Made by a program: the position numbers and the translations under genes
Shown here: one piece after another, positions 42,302-50,225 of the stretch
Position numbering within the stretch: position 1 is the first letter of the stretch
How the letters are laid out: each line of letters opens with the position of its first letter
The notes under the pieces: model-generated
Seen by the model: only the letters and a program-made list of their open reading frames with translations
What the model was told of the DNA's origin: nothing
Database searches by the model: none
Source: Amycolatopsis nivea
Lineage (GTDB): Bacteria; Actinomycetota; Actinomycetes; Mycobacteriales; Pseudonocardiaceae
Assembly: GCF_004522235.1 (NCBI RefSeq)
Contig: NZ_SDLT01000015.1
Coordinates: forward strand, 127,569-191,568
Direction of reading: 5' to 3'
DNA: 64,000 nt

Positions 42302-43093
42302 TCAGGCCGGAGCGACCGCCTCGCGCACGCCCTTCGCCAGCTCCGCGGCCAGCTTCGCCACGCCGTCCGGACCGTCCGCCGCAGCCGTGACCAGTGCGGA
42401 TCCGACGATCACCGCGTCCGCGAACCCGGCCACCTGGGCGGCCTGCTCGCGCGACCGAACCCCGAGCCCTACGCCGATCGGCAGCTCCGTGTGCGCACGG
42501 GTTCGCCGCACCAGGTCCTCCGCGTGCACACCCACCGCGTCGCGGGCGCCGGTCACGCCCATCACCGCGGTCGCGTACACGAAGCCCGACGAGGCCGCCG
42601 TGGTTTTCGCCAGGCGCTCCTCCGACGACGACGGCGCGACCAGGAAGATCCGGTCCAAGCCGTGTTCCGTAGACGCGGCCATCCACTCGTCCGCCTCGTC
42701 CGGGATCAAGTCCGGCGTGATCAGGCCCAGCCCGCCGGCCGACGCCAGGTCGCGCGCGAACGCGTCGACCCCGTAGCGGTGCACCGGGTTCCAGTACGTC
42801 ATCACGACCGCGCGGCCGCCGCGCGCGGACACCGATTCCACGACCTCGAACAGCTGCTTCAGCCGGAATCCGCTGGCGAGCGCCGACTCGGCGGCCGCCT
42901 GGATGGTGGGGCCGTCCATGACCGGGTCGGAGTACGGGACGCCGACCTCGACCAGGTCCGCTCCGCCGTCGATCGTCGCGGCCAGCAGGTCCTTCGACCC
43001 GTCCACGGAGGGGAATCCGGCGGGCAGGTAGCCGACCAGCGCGGCCCGGTGTTCCGCCCGCGTCGCCGCGAACAGCTCGTCGAGGCCGCTCAC
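42302..43093 (-). CDS. trpA: Tryptophan synthase alpha chain
   Basis: The 263-residue TIM barrel has the catalytic Glu and Asp in VEVGVPYSDPVMDGPTIQ. GYLPAGFP is the entry strand, and GVTGARD and GVGLGVRSREQA are the phosphate-binding loops. It cleaves indole-3-glycerol phosphate to indole, channelled to TrpB. GTG 43093 overlaps the trpB stop (GTGA), so it is translationally coupled as the last gene of trpC-trpB-trpA. No hairpin of note follows within the 135 bases to the Uma2 gene. Confidence 0.96.
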   Translation of the reverse strand: MSGLDELFAATRAEHRAALVGYLPAGFPSVDGSKDLLAATIDGGADLVEVGVPYSDPVMDGPTIQAAAESALASGFRLKQLFEVVESVSARGGRAVVMTYWNPVHRYGVDAFARDLASAGGLGLITPDLIPDEADEWMAASTEHGLDRIFLVAPSSSEERLAKTTAASSGFVYATAVMGVTGARDAVGVHAEDLVRRTRAHTELPIGVGLGVRSREQAAQVAGFADAVIVGSALVTAAADGPDGVAKLAAELAKGVREAVAPA

Positions 43094-44307
43094 TTGCCCT
43101 CCCCGTCCACGAGCCCGAACCACTGGGCCGCGGTGTCCATGTCCTTGTCGCCCCGGCCCGACAGGTTGACCACGATCAGCCCGTCCGGGCCCAGCTCGCG
43201 GCCCAGTTCCAGGGCCCCGGCCAGCGCGTGCGCCGATTCGATCGCCGGGATGATGCCCTCGGTGCGCGACAGCAGCCGGAAGGCGTCCATCGCGGCCGCG
43301 TCGGTGACCGGGCGATACTCGGCGCGGCCGGAGTCCTTGAGCCACGCGTGCTCCGGGCCGACGCCCGGGTAGTCGAGCCCGGCGGAGATCGAATGCGATT
43401 CGACCGTCTGGCCGTCCTCGTCCTGCAGCAGGTACGACATCGCGCCGTGCAGGTTGCCCGGGCTGCCCTTGGTGAGCGTCGCGCCGTGCCGGTTCCCCTC
43501 GATGCCCTCGCCGCCCGGCTCGAGGCCGACCAGCCGCACCGACGGGTCGTCGTAGAAGCCGGAGAAGATGCCGATGGCGTTGGACCCGCCGCCGACGCAC
43601 GCCGCGACGACGTCCGGCAGCCTGCCCGCCTTCTCCAGGATCTGCGCCCGCGCCTCCTCGCCGATGACGTGGTGGAAGTTGCGCACCATCATCGGGAACG
43701 GCGACGGACCGGCGGCGGTGCCGAAGAGGTAGTGCGTGGTGTCGGCGTTGGTGACCCAGTCGCGCAGCGCCTCGTTGATCGCGTCCTTGAGCGTGCGCGA
43801 CCCGGTCTTCACCGGGATGACCTCGGCGCCGAGCAGCTTCATCCGCGCCACGTTCAGCGACTGCCGCTCGGTGTCGACCTCGCCCATGTACACGACGCAG
43901 TCGAGGCCCAGCAGCGCGCACGCGGTGGCCGTGGCGACGCCGTGCTGGCCCGCGCCGGTCTCCGCGATGACGCGCTTCTTGCCCATCCGCACGGTGAGCA
44001 GTGCCTGGCCCAGCACGTTGTTGATCTTGTGCGAACCGGTGTGGTTGAGGTCCTCGCGCTTGAGGAACACCCGCGCGCCGCCGGCGTGCTCGCCGAACCG
44101 CTTGGCCTCGGTGAGCAGCGACGGACGGCCCGCGTACTCGGTGAGCAGCCGGTTCAGCTCATTGGTGAACGCGGGGTCGTGGCGGGCCTTCTCGTACTCC
44201 GCCGCGACCTCGTCGACCACGCCGATCAGCGCTTCCGGCATGAACCGGCCGCCGTACGGGCCGTAGTAGCCGCGCTCGTCCGGGTCGTGCTTGCTTCGTT
44301 CGGTCAC
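43090..44307 (-). CDS. trpB: Tryptophan synthase beta chain
   Basis: The 405-residue PLP enzyme starts with the typical GPYGGRFMPEALIG. The PLP Lys is in NHTGSHKINNVLGQ, the catalytic Glu in AETGAGQHG, the phosphate-binding glycine loop in GGGSNAIG and the C-terminal SGRGDKD closes the site. It condenses indole with L-serine to tryptophan. It overlaps trpC upstream by 4 bases and trpA downstream by 4 bases. Confidence 0.97.
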   Translation of the reverse strand: MTERSKHDPDERGYYGPYGGRFMPEALIGVVDEVAAEYEKARHDPAFTNELNRLLTEYAGRPSLLTEAKRFGEHAGGARVFLKREDLNHTGSHKINNVLGQALLTVRMGKKRVIAETGAGQHGVATATACALLGLDCVVYMGEVDTERQSLNVARMKLLGAEVIPVKTGSRTLKDAINEALRDWVTNADTTHYLFGTAAGPSPFPMMVRNFHHVIGEEARAQILEKAGRLPDVVAACVGGGSNAIGIFSGFYDDPSVRLVGLEPGGEGIEGNRHGATLTKGSPGNLHGAMSYLLQDEDGQTVESHSISAGLDYPGVGPEHAWLKDSGRAEYRPVTDAAAMDAFRLLSRTEGIIPAIESAHALAGALELGRELGPDGLIVVNLSGRGDKDMDTAAQWFGLVDGEGK

Positions 44308-45113
44308 CGCGAGGGCCTCGGGCAGGCGGGGTGCGAACCGGCGGTGACGAGCTTGACGACCGCGCCCTTCGGGTCTCCGGAGGCGACCAGGCCCTCGCCG
44401 ACGAGCACCGCGTCCGCGCCGTGGCCGGCGTACGACATCAGGTCGCCCGGGCCGCGGACGCCGGACTCGGCGACCTTGAACACGTCCATCGGCAGGCCGG
44501 GCGCGAGGCGGGAGAACACGTCGCGGTCCACTTCGAGGGTGTGCAGGTTGCGCGCGTTGACGCCGATGACCTTCGCGCCCGCTTCGAGCGCGCGGTCGGC
44601 CTCCTCGGCGTTGTGGATCTCCACGAGCGCGGTCATGCCGAGCGATTCGACGCGGTCGAGCAGCGCGGCGAGCGCGTTCTGCTCCAGCGCGGCGACGATC
44701 AGCAGCACCATGTCCGCGCCGTGCAGCCGGGCCTCGTGCACCTGGTACGGGCTGACGATGAAGTCCTTGCGCAGCACGGGAATGTCGACCGCGGCGCGCA
44801 CCGCGTCGAGGTCGGCGAGCGAGCCGCCGAAGCGGCGCTGCTCGGTGAGCACGCTGATCACGCGCGCGCCGGCGTCCTCGTAGTCGCGGGCCAGCGCGGC
44901 CGGGTCGGGAATCGTGGCCAGCTCGCCCTTGGACGGGCTGCGCCGCTTCACCTCGGCGATGACGCCGATGCCGGATTCGCGCAGCGCGGACATCACGTCA
45001 CGCGGCGGGACGGCCTTGGCCGCCCTTGCCTTCAGTTCGTCGAACGGCAGCGCGGATTCCCGCTGCGCGAGGTCCTCGCGCACGCCGGCGACGATGTCTT
45101 CGAGCACGCTCAT
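44304..45113 (-). CDS. trpC: Indole-3-glycerol phosphate synthase
   Basis: The 269-residue monofunctional TrpC has the signature VIAEVKRRSPSKG (catalytic Lys), VLRKDFIVSPYQV, ALVEIHNAEEADRAL and VIGVNARNLHTLEVD with the catalytic Asn. It converts carboxyphenylamino-deoxyribulose phosphate to indole-3-glycerol phosphate. An AGGGG site lies 6 bases before ATG 45113. The trpE-TIGR02234 pair ends 120 bases upstream on the same strand, so trpC may start its own transcript. The TrpF activity upstream is presumably provided by the HisA/PriA homologue at 54270-55001. Confidence 0.96.
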   Translation of the reverse strand: MSVLEDIVAGVREDLAQRESALPFDELKARAAKAVPPRDVMSALRESGIGVIAEVKRRSPSKGELATIPDPAALARDYEDAGARVISVLTEQRRFGGSLADLDAVRAAVDIPVLRKDFIVSPYQVHEARLHGADMVLLIVAALEQNALAALLDRVESLGMTALVEIHNAEEADRALEAGAKVIGVNARNLHTLEVDRDVFSRLAPGLPMDVFKVAESGVRGPGDLMSYAGHGADAVLVGEGLVASGDPKGAVVKLVTAGSHPACPRPSR

Positions 45114-45233
45114 CGGACGCCCCTACTCGCTGCCGCACTCCTGGGTCCACTCGCAAGCTCGCTCACAAAAACCTTCCCCTTCCCGCCGAAACGATGCTAA
45201 CCCCCGCTCGATGACCGGCCGGTTCCGGGTTGC

Positions 45234-45869
45234 TCAGCGCCGCGGATCCGGCGGATCGGTCGGGTCGTCCCCCTCCGACAACGCCTCCCACAGCTCGGTG
45301 TCCGGATCCTTGCGCGCCGCCTTGGCTCCCGGCGCGGCGTAACGGGCCCCGAGCTTCCGCGCGGCGCCCGCCCACTTGATCGCTGCCAACCCGCCGAGCG
45401 CGACGAGAATTCCGCCGAGCACGGCGATCAGGTGGCCGAGCACGATTTCCGTGCCGGGCAGACCCGGTGCGAACCCGCCGAACTTGATCCCGTCGACGCC
45501 GTTCCAGACGCCCGCCGCACCGGCGAGCACCAGCACGATCCCGAGCGCCCGGCGCAGCCAGCCGCCGGTCGCGACCGCCCCGGCGACGCCCGCGAGCGCC
45601 AGGAGCGCCAGCGGCACGAGCGCGGTGGCGCGCTGTTCGCCGGGTTCGGTGTACAGGACGGTGCCGCGCACGCCCTCGTCGCGGAATTCGGCGAACCACA
45701 CCATCCGGGACGCTCCCCACAGCGCCAGCGCGCCGAGCAGGAGGGCGAGAATGATCGTCCACAGTGGACGCTTCGCCTTCGCCCCGTTCGCGGGCCGGGG
45801 TTCCGGGCCCGCCGCTTCCGCCTCGGCGCCGCCGCGCCGTGGTTCCGCCTCGCCGGACTGCTCAGACAC
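45234..45869 (-). CDS. TIGR02234 family membrane protein of the trp operon (Rv1610-like)
   Basis: The 211-residue protein has four predicted transmembrane helices: ALLLGALALWGAS, LVPLALLALAGVAGAVATGG, ALGIVLVLAGAAGVWNGVDG and AVLGGILVALGGLAAI. Both cytosolic ends are charged. Actinobacterial trp operons carry such a protein between trpE and trpC (Rv1610 in M. tuberculosis) and its function is unknown. It overlaps the trpE stop by 8 bases, confirming co-translation. A role in export or regulation of an aromatic metabolite is only a guess. Confidence 0.85.
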   Translation of the reverse strand: MSEQSGEAEPRRGGAEAEAAGPEPRPANGAKAKRPLWTIILALLLGALALWGASRMVWFAEFRDEGVRGTVLYTEPGEQRATALVPLALLALAGVAGAVATGGWLRRALGIVLVLAGAAGVWNGVDGIKFGGFAPGLPGTEIVLGHLIAVLGGILVALGGLAAIKWAGAARKLGARYAAPGAKAARKDPDTELWEALSEGDDPTDPPDPRR

Positions 45870-47424
45870 CGGCAGCGTCCTTAGCCGGGTCCAGCTCCCC
45901 CGCCGGGATCATCGTGCCCGCCGCGGCGATCGCGGACAGCACGGTGCGGGCCTTGTTGAGCGACTCGGTGTCCTCGTAGTCCGGGACCGAGTCCGCGACC
46001 ACGCCGCCGCCGGCCTGGACGTACGCGGTCCCGTCGCGCATCAGCGCGGTGCGGATCGCGATCGCCGTGTCCGCGTCGCCGGCGAAGTCCAGATAGCCGA
46101 CCACGCCGCCGTACAGCGCGCGGCGCACCGGTTCCAGCTCCTCGATCAGCTGCATCGCCCGGACCTTGGGCGCGCCGGAAAGGGTGCCCGCCGGGAAGCA
46201 GGCCGCGACCGCGTCGAACGCCGTGGCGTCGTCCTTCAGCTCGCCGGTCACCGTGGACACGATGTGCATGACGTGGCTGTAGCGCTCGATCTGGAAGAAG
46301 TCGACCACGTGCACGGTGCCCGGTTTGCAGACCTTGCCGAGGTCGTTGCGGCCGAGGTCGACGAGCATCAGGTGCTCGGCGCGTTCCTTCTCGTCCGCGA
46401 GCAGGTCCTTGGCCAGCTGCGCGTCCTCCTCCGGATCCGCGCCCCGCCAGCGGGTGCCCGCGATGGGATGCGTGGTGGCGCGGCCGTCGCGGACGGTCAC
46501 CAGCGATTCCGGGCTGGAGCCGACGATGTCGAAGCCCTCCAGCCGCAGCAGGTACATGTACGGGCTCGGGTTGGAGGTGCGCAGCACGCGGTACACGTCG
46601 AGCGCGTCGGCCCCGGTCTCGATCTCGAATCGTTGCGACGGCACGACCTGGAACGCTTCGCCGGCCTTGATCGCCTCGACCGCCTTGTCGACCGCCGCGT
46701 GGAAGTCTTCCTTGCCGCGGTGGCGGCGGAATTCCGGCGCGGGACGGTCGAACGTCGCGACGGTCGGCGGCGCGGGCACCCGCAGCTGCTCGGTCATCGC
46801 GGAGAGCCGGGCCAGTGCGTCGTCGTAGGCGGCGTCCACGCGTTCGGCCGAGTCGTCCCAGTTCACCGCGTTGGCGATCAGCGTGACGGTGCCCTCGTGG
46901 TGGTCGAACGCGGCGAGGTCGGTGGCGAGCAGCATGGTCAGCTCGGGGATGTCGAGGTCCCGTTCCGCCAGCTCGGGCAGCTTTTCCAGCCAGCGCACGG
47001 AATCGTAGCCGAGGTAGCCGACCATCCCGCCGGTCAGCGGGGGCAGGCCGGGAAGCGGTTCGGTGTGCAGCGCCTCGACGGTCGCGCGCAGCACCTGCAG
47101 CGGGTCGCCCTCGGTGGGCAGGTTGTCCGGCGGGGTGCCGGTCCAGACCGCCTTGCCGTCGCGCACGGTCAGCGCGGCCGGGCTGCGCACGCCGACGAAC
47201 GACCAGCGCGACCACGATTTCCCGTTCTCGGCCGATTCGAAGAGGAACGTGCCGGGCCGGTCGGCGGCGAGCTTCCGGTAAATCCCCAGCGGGGTCTCGC
47301 CGTCGGCGAGCACCCGGCGCACCACGGGGATCACGCGGCGGCTCTCGGCCAGCGCGCGGAACTCGGCGCGGGACGGGCTGACCGGGCCGGGCCCGGCCGT
47401 GGACGTGGCTGCTGAGCTGACCAT
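45862..47424 (-). CDS. trpE: Anthranilate synthase component I
   Basis: The 520-residue chorismate-utilising enzyme carries the catalytic segments SPESLVTV, THPIAGTRWRG, KERAEHLMLVDLGRNDLG and CFPAGTLSGAPKVRAM. The Trp feedback-site motif near the N-terminus reads FLFESAENGKSWSRWSFVG, an LFES variant of LLES. It makes anthranilate with a TrpG glutaminase that is not in the window. ATG 47424 is chosen over ATG 47433; a CACAAT hexamer 7 bases upstream would make it leaderless. No Trp-rich leader peptide or attenuator is seen in the short space to the divergent TetR gene. Confidence 0.95.
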   Translation of the reverse strand: MVSSAATSTAGPGPVSPSRAEFRALAESRRVIPVVRRVLADGETPLGIYRKLAADRPGTFLFESAENGKSWSRWSFVGVRSPAALTVRDGKAVWTGTPPDNLPTEGDPLQVLRATVEALHTEPLPGLPPLTGGMVGYLGYDSVRWLEKLPELAERDLDIPELTMLLATDLAAFDHHEGTVTLIANAVNWDDSAERVDAAYDDALARLSAMTEQLRVPAPPTVATFDRPAPEFRRHRGKEDFHAAVDKAVEAIKAGEAFQVVPSQRFEIETGADALDVYRVLRTSNPSPYMYLLRLEGFDIVGSSPESLVTVRDGRATTHPIAGTRWRGADPEEDAQLAKDLLADEKERAEHLMLVDLGRNDLGKVCKPGTVHVVDFFQIERYSHVMHIVSTVTGELKDDATAFDAVAACFPAGTLSGAPKVRAMQLIEELEPVRRALYGGVVGYLDFAGDADTAIAIRTALMRDGTAYVQAGGGVVADSVPDYEDTESLNKARTVLSAIAAAGTMIPAGELDPAKDAAGV

Positions 47425-47472
47425 GCGTCTCATTGTGCCGCTACGCCCGGGTCCGCCGGTCAGCGGGCTCTC

Positions 47473-47492
47473 AATTCAATGACTGTTGAATT
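47473..47492. promoter_or_regulatory. Inverted-repeat operator between trpE and the TetR gene
   Basis: AATTCAA (47473-47479) and TTGAATT (47486-47492) are perfect 7-bp arms with a 6-base spacer. The AT-rich dyad stands out in GC-rich DNA and lies 29-48 bases before the tetR start and about 50 bases before trpE. TetR autoregulation is likely and control of trpE possible. Confidence 0.6.
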
Positions 47493-47520
47493 CGAGGCGG
47501 CGACCGGTCAAGATGGTCCG

Positions 47521-48126
47521 GTGAGCACCGAAGACACTACCGCGCGCCGCCGCGGCCGCCGCCCCGCTGGTCAGGACACCCGCGCGGTGCTGCTCGAAGC
47601 GGCCCGCGCGGTGTTCGCCGAGAACGGCTACGAACGCGCGACGGTCCGCTCGATCGCCGCGCGCGCCGGCGTCGACGCGGCCATGGTCAACCACTGGTTC
47701 GGCGGCAAGGAGGGCCTGTTCGCGCAAGCGGTGCTGAAGCTGCCGTTCGAACCGGCGGAGCTGGTCACGGTCCTGCGCGCCGGCCCGGTCGAGGAACTGG
47801 GCACCCGGATCGTGCACACGTTCCTGACCCGCTGGGACGGCGTCGGCGGCGACACGTTCCAGGCGCTGATCCGCAGCATCGCCAGCCACGAGGCGGCGAG
47901 CACCGTGCTGCGCGAGTTCTTCTCCGGATTTTTCACCGGACTGCTGAGCGACCTCGGCGGCGACCGTCAGGAGCTGCGGGTGGCGTTGTGCGCTTCGCAG
48001 CTGGTGGGGGTCGGGTTGATCCGGTACGTGGCGCGGTTCCCGCCGATGGTGGAGGCGGAGGTGGACACGCTGGTCACGGCGGTGGCGCCGACGCTGCAGC
48101 GTTATCTCACCGGGAACATCGACTAG
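47521..48126 (+). CDS. TetR family transcriptional regulator
   Basis: The 201-residue product starts at GTG 47521, after the palindromic operator; an upstream ATG at 47479 would place the operator inside the gene and is disfavoured. The helix-turn-helix is GRRPAGQDTRAVLLEAARAVFAENGYERATVRSIAARAGVDAAMVNHWFGGKEGLF. The C-terminal domain (FQALIRSIASHEAASTVLREFFSGF) is the usual ligand and dimer domain. Its stop interlocks with the convergent DUF1304 stop at CTAG. It interrupts the his-trp gene order and may control the divergent trpE or the convergent small membrane protein. Confidence 0.88.
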   Translation: MSTEDTTARRRGRRPAGQDTRAVLLEAARAVFAENGYERATVRSIAARAGVDAAMVNHWFGGKEGLFAQAVLKLPFEPAELVTVLRAGPVEELGTRIVHTFLTRWDGVGGDTFQALIRSIASHEAASTVLREFFSGFFTGLLSDLGGDRQELRVALCASQLVGVGLIRYVARFPPMVEAEVDTLVTAVAPTLQRYLTGNID

Positions 48127-48485
48127 CGCGACAGCAGCAGGAAAACCAGCGCCAGCACGCCAGGCAGCACCTGCACGAACAGGATCCGCTTCGACGCCGT
48201 CGCGGCCCCGTACAGACCGGCGACGATCACGCACGCCAAGCCGTACAGCTTCAGCTGGAAACCCGCCGGGTCGGCCGCGATCAGGCCCCAGATCAGCGCG
48301 GCGGCGAGGAATCCGTTGTACAGCCCCTGGTTCGCTGCCAAAGTCTTGCTCTCGCGGGCGAATTCCTCGGTGGTGCCGAACGCCGCGCGCGCCCGCGGCG
48401 TGGTCCACAGGGCCATCTCCAGCACCACGATGTACAGGTGGATCAGGGCGACGAGCCCGATCAGCACGTTCGCGACGACGGCCAT
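48123..48485 (-). CDS. DUF1304 family membrane protein
   Basis: The 120-residue protein has four transmembrane helices: VLIGLVALIHLYIVVLEM, GLYNGFLAAALIWGLIA, LKLYGLACVIVAGLYGAAT and VLPGVLALVFLLL. The conserved loop with Asn-Gln-Gly-x-Tyr-Asn (ANQGLYNGFLA) is characteristic of DUF1304. The start overlaps the hisI stop (TGATG), so it is expressed with hisF-hisI although no histidine-related role is known. Its stop shares CTAG with the convergent TetR gene. Function unknown. Confidence 0.85.
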   Translation of the reverse strand: MAVVANVLIGLVALIHLYIVVLEMALWTTPRARAAFGTTEEFARESKTLAANQGLYNGFLAAALIWGLIAADPAGFQLKLYGLACVIVAGLYGAATASKRILFVQVLPGVLALVFLLLSR

Positions 48486-48841
48486 CACGCGTTCTCGTCC
48501 GCGAGCAGCAGCCGGTCGTCGGTGTCGAAGCACGTGTGCGTGCCGGTGTGGCAGGCCGGGCCGGTCTGGTCCACGCGCAGCAGCACCGTGTCGCCGTCGC
48601 AGTCGATGCGGACTTCGCGGACGTGCTGGACGTGACCCGAGGTCTCGCCCTTCACCCACAGTTCCTGCCTGCTGCGCGACCAGTACGTGCCGCGGCGCGT
48701 GGTGAGCGTGGATTCCAGCGCGTCGTCGTTCATCCAGGCCATCATCAGCACGTCGGACGTCGCGTGGTCCACCACGACCGCGGCGATCAGCCCGTCCGCG
48801 TTGCGCTTGATCCGGGCGGAAAGTTCCGGCGAGAGGCTCAT
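48485..48841 (-). CDS. hisI: Phosphoribosyl-AMP cyclohydrolase
   Basis: The 118-residue monofunctional HisI has VLMMAWMNDDALE, TYWSRSRQELWVKGETSGH, Mg2+-binding DCDGD and zinc Cys residues in GPACHTGTHTCF. It hydrolyses phosphoribosyl-AMP in histidine synthesis. No HisE fusion is present. It overlaps hisF by 4 bases (ATGA) and the DUF1304 gene by one base. Confidence 0.95.
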   Translation of the reverse strand: MSLSPELSARIKRNADGLIAAVVVDHATSDVLMMAWMNDDALESTLTTRRGTYWSRSRQELWVKGETSGHVQHVREVRIDCDGDTVLLRVDQTGPACHTGTHTCFDTDDRLLLADENA

Positions 48842-49611
48842 CGCACGACCACCCCTCCGGTGCGCAGCGCGCCCTTCACGTCGCCGATCGTCAACTGTCC
48901 GAAGTGGAATACGCTCGCCGCGAGCACCGCGTCCGCGCCCGCTTGCACGGCGGGCAGGAAGTGCTCGGTCGCGCCCGCGCCGCCGCTGGCGATCACCGGA
49001 ACCCGCACCGCCTTGCGGACCAGGTCGATCAGTTCGAGGTCGAAGCCGGTTTTGGTGCCGTCGGCGTCCATCGAGTTGAGCAGGATCTCGCCCACGCCGA
49101 GTTCCTCGCCGCGCGCGGCCCACTCCACCGCGTCGATGCCGGTGCCGCGCCGGCCGCCGTGCGTGGTGACCTCGAAGCCGGACGCGGTCGGGTCGCTGCC
49201 TTCGGGCACTCGGCGGGCGTCGACGGACAGCACGACGCACTGCGCCCCGAACCGGCGCGACGCCTCGCGCAGCAGCTCCGGGCGGGCGATCGCGGCCGTG
49301 TTGATGCTCACCTTGTCCGCGCCGGTGCGCAGCAGCCGGTTGACGTCGTCGGTGGAGCGCACGCCGCCGCCGACGGTGAGCGGGATGAAGACCTGCTCGG
49401 CGGTGCGGCGGACCACGTCGAAGGTGGTTTCGCGGTCTCCGGAGGACGCGGTGACGTCGAGGAAGGTCAGCTCGTCGGCGCCTTCGGCGTCGTACCGGCG
49501 CGCCAGCTCCACCGGGTCGCCCGCGTCGCGCAGGTCGGCGAAGTTGACGCCCTTCACGACCCGGCCCGCGTCGACGTCGAGACAGGGAATCACCCGAACC
49601 GCCACAGCCAT
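48838..49611 (-). CDS. hisF: Imidazole glycerol phosphate synthase cyclase subunit
   Basis: The 257-residue TIM barrel starts RVIPCLDVDAGRVVKGVNF with the catalytic Asp. ELTFLDVTASS, PLTVGGGVRS, ADKVSINTAAI, LLNSMDADGTKTGFD (second catalytic Asp) and VIASGGAG are the phosphate loops. With HisH it makes imidazole glycerol phosphate and AICAR. ATG 49611 has TAGGCT 7 bases upstream and no Shine-Dalgarno (leaderless). In Mycobacterium it follows hisA closely; here seven genes separate them. Confidence 0.96.
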   Translation of the reverse strand: MAVAVRVIPCLDVDAGRVVKGVNFADLRDAGDPVELARRYDAEGADELTFLDVTASSGDRETTFDVVRRTAEQVFIPLTVGGGVRSTDDVNRLLRTGADKVSINTAAIARPELLREASRRFGAQCVVLSVDARRVPEGSDPTASGFEVTTHGGRRGTGIDAVEWAARGEELGVGEILLNSMDADGTKTGFDLELIDLVRKAVRVPVIASGGAGATEHFLPAVQAGADAVLAASVFHFGQLTIGDVKGALRTGGVVVR

Positions 49612-49618
49612 GCCCGCC

Positions 49619-49624
49619 AGCCTA
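49619..49624 (-). promoter_or_regulatory. Candidate -10 box for leaderless hisF
   Basis: TAGGCT on the minus strand, 7 bases before ATG 49611. The same hexamer precedes hisA and hisH. Confidence 0.5.
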
Positions 49625-49709
49625 GTCGGCCGCTCGGGCAAGCCTGCCGCCACGGCTTCGTCACCAATTTGCGGATCCGAAGCATCAAAACCGGCCCCTC
49701 GCGCGTCTG

Positions 49710-50225
49710 ATGATCGTGACCACCGGTTTCGACGATTTCGTGGCGGAACGCCTCGACGGGCTGCTGCGCTACGCGACCGTCCTCGCCGACGACCCGCATC
49801 TGGCGCAGGACATCGTGCAGGACGTGCTCCTGCGCGCGCAGCAGCGCTGGTCGAAGATCGAATCGCCGCCCACCTACGTCCGCCGGATGATCACCAACGA
49901 GTACCTGTCGTGGCGCCGCCGCGCCGCCCGCCGCGTGGTCCCGTCGAACCACACGGTGCTCGACGCGCTCGGGCCGCCGACCGCCGATCCCAGCACCGCC
50001 TACGACGAACGCGACGAAATGCTCGCCCTGCTGGCCACCCTGCCGCGGAAACAGCGCGCCGCGGTCGTCCTGCGCTACTACGAGAACTACACCGACGCCG
50101 AGATCGCGGATTTCCTCCGCTGCGGCGTCTCGACCGTGCGCAGCCAGATTTCGCGCGCGCTGGCGACGCTGCGCGCCGGAATGCCCTCGTTGCCGGCCGC
50201 CCTCACCACCGGAGCAGGAGAATGA
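49710..50225 (+). CDS. SigE-family ECF RNA polymerase sigma factor
   Basis: The 171-residue protein has sigma region 2 (FDDFVAERLDGLLRYATVLADDPHLAQDIVQDVLLRAQQRW) and region 4 (LPRKQRAAVVLRYYENYTDAEIADFLRCGVSTVRSQISRAL). The family is the actinobacterial SigE/SigL-like ECF group of about 170 residues. It is coupled by ATGA to a membrane-anchored protein that may act as its anti-sigma or sensor. ATG 49710 is used; GTG 49716 is a second option. The target promoters cannot be inferred from the window. Confidence 0.9.
   Translation: MIVTTGFDDFVAERLDGLLRYATVLADDPHLAQDIVQDVLLRAQQRWSKIESPPTYVRRMITNEYLSWRRRAARRVVPSNHTVLDALGPPTADPSTAYDERDEMLALLATLPRKQRAAVVLRYYENYTDAEIADFLRCGVSTVRSQISRALATLRAGMPSLPAALTTGAGE

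Noticed and set aside
47425..47520. Trp attenuator or leader peptide upstream of trpE
   Set aside because: Only about 96 bases are available before the TetR start, no run of Trp codons exists, and an AT-rich operator plus a candidate -10 fill the space.
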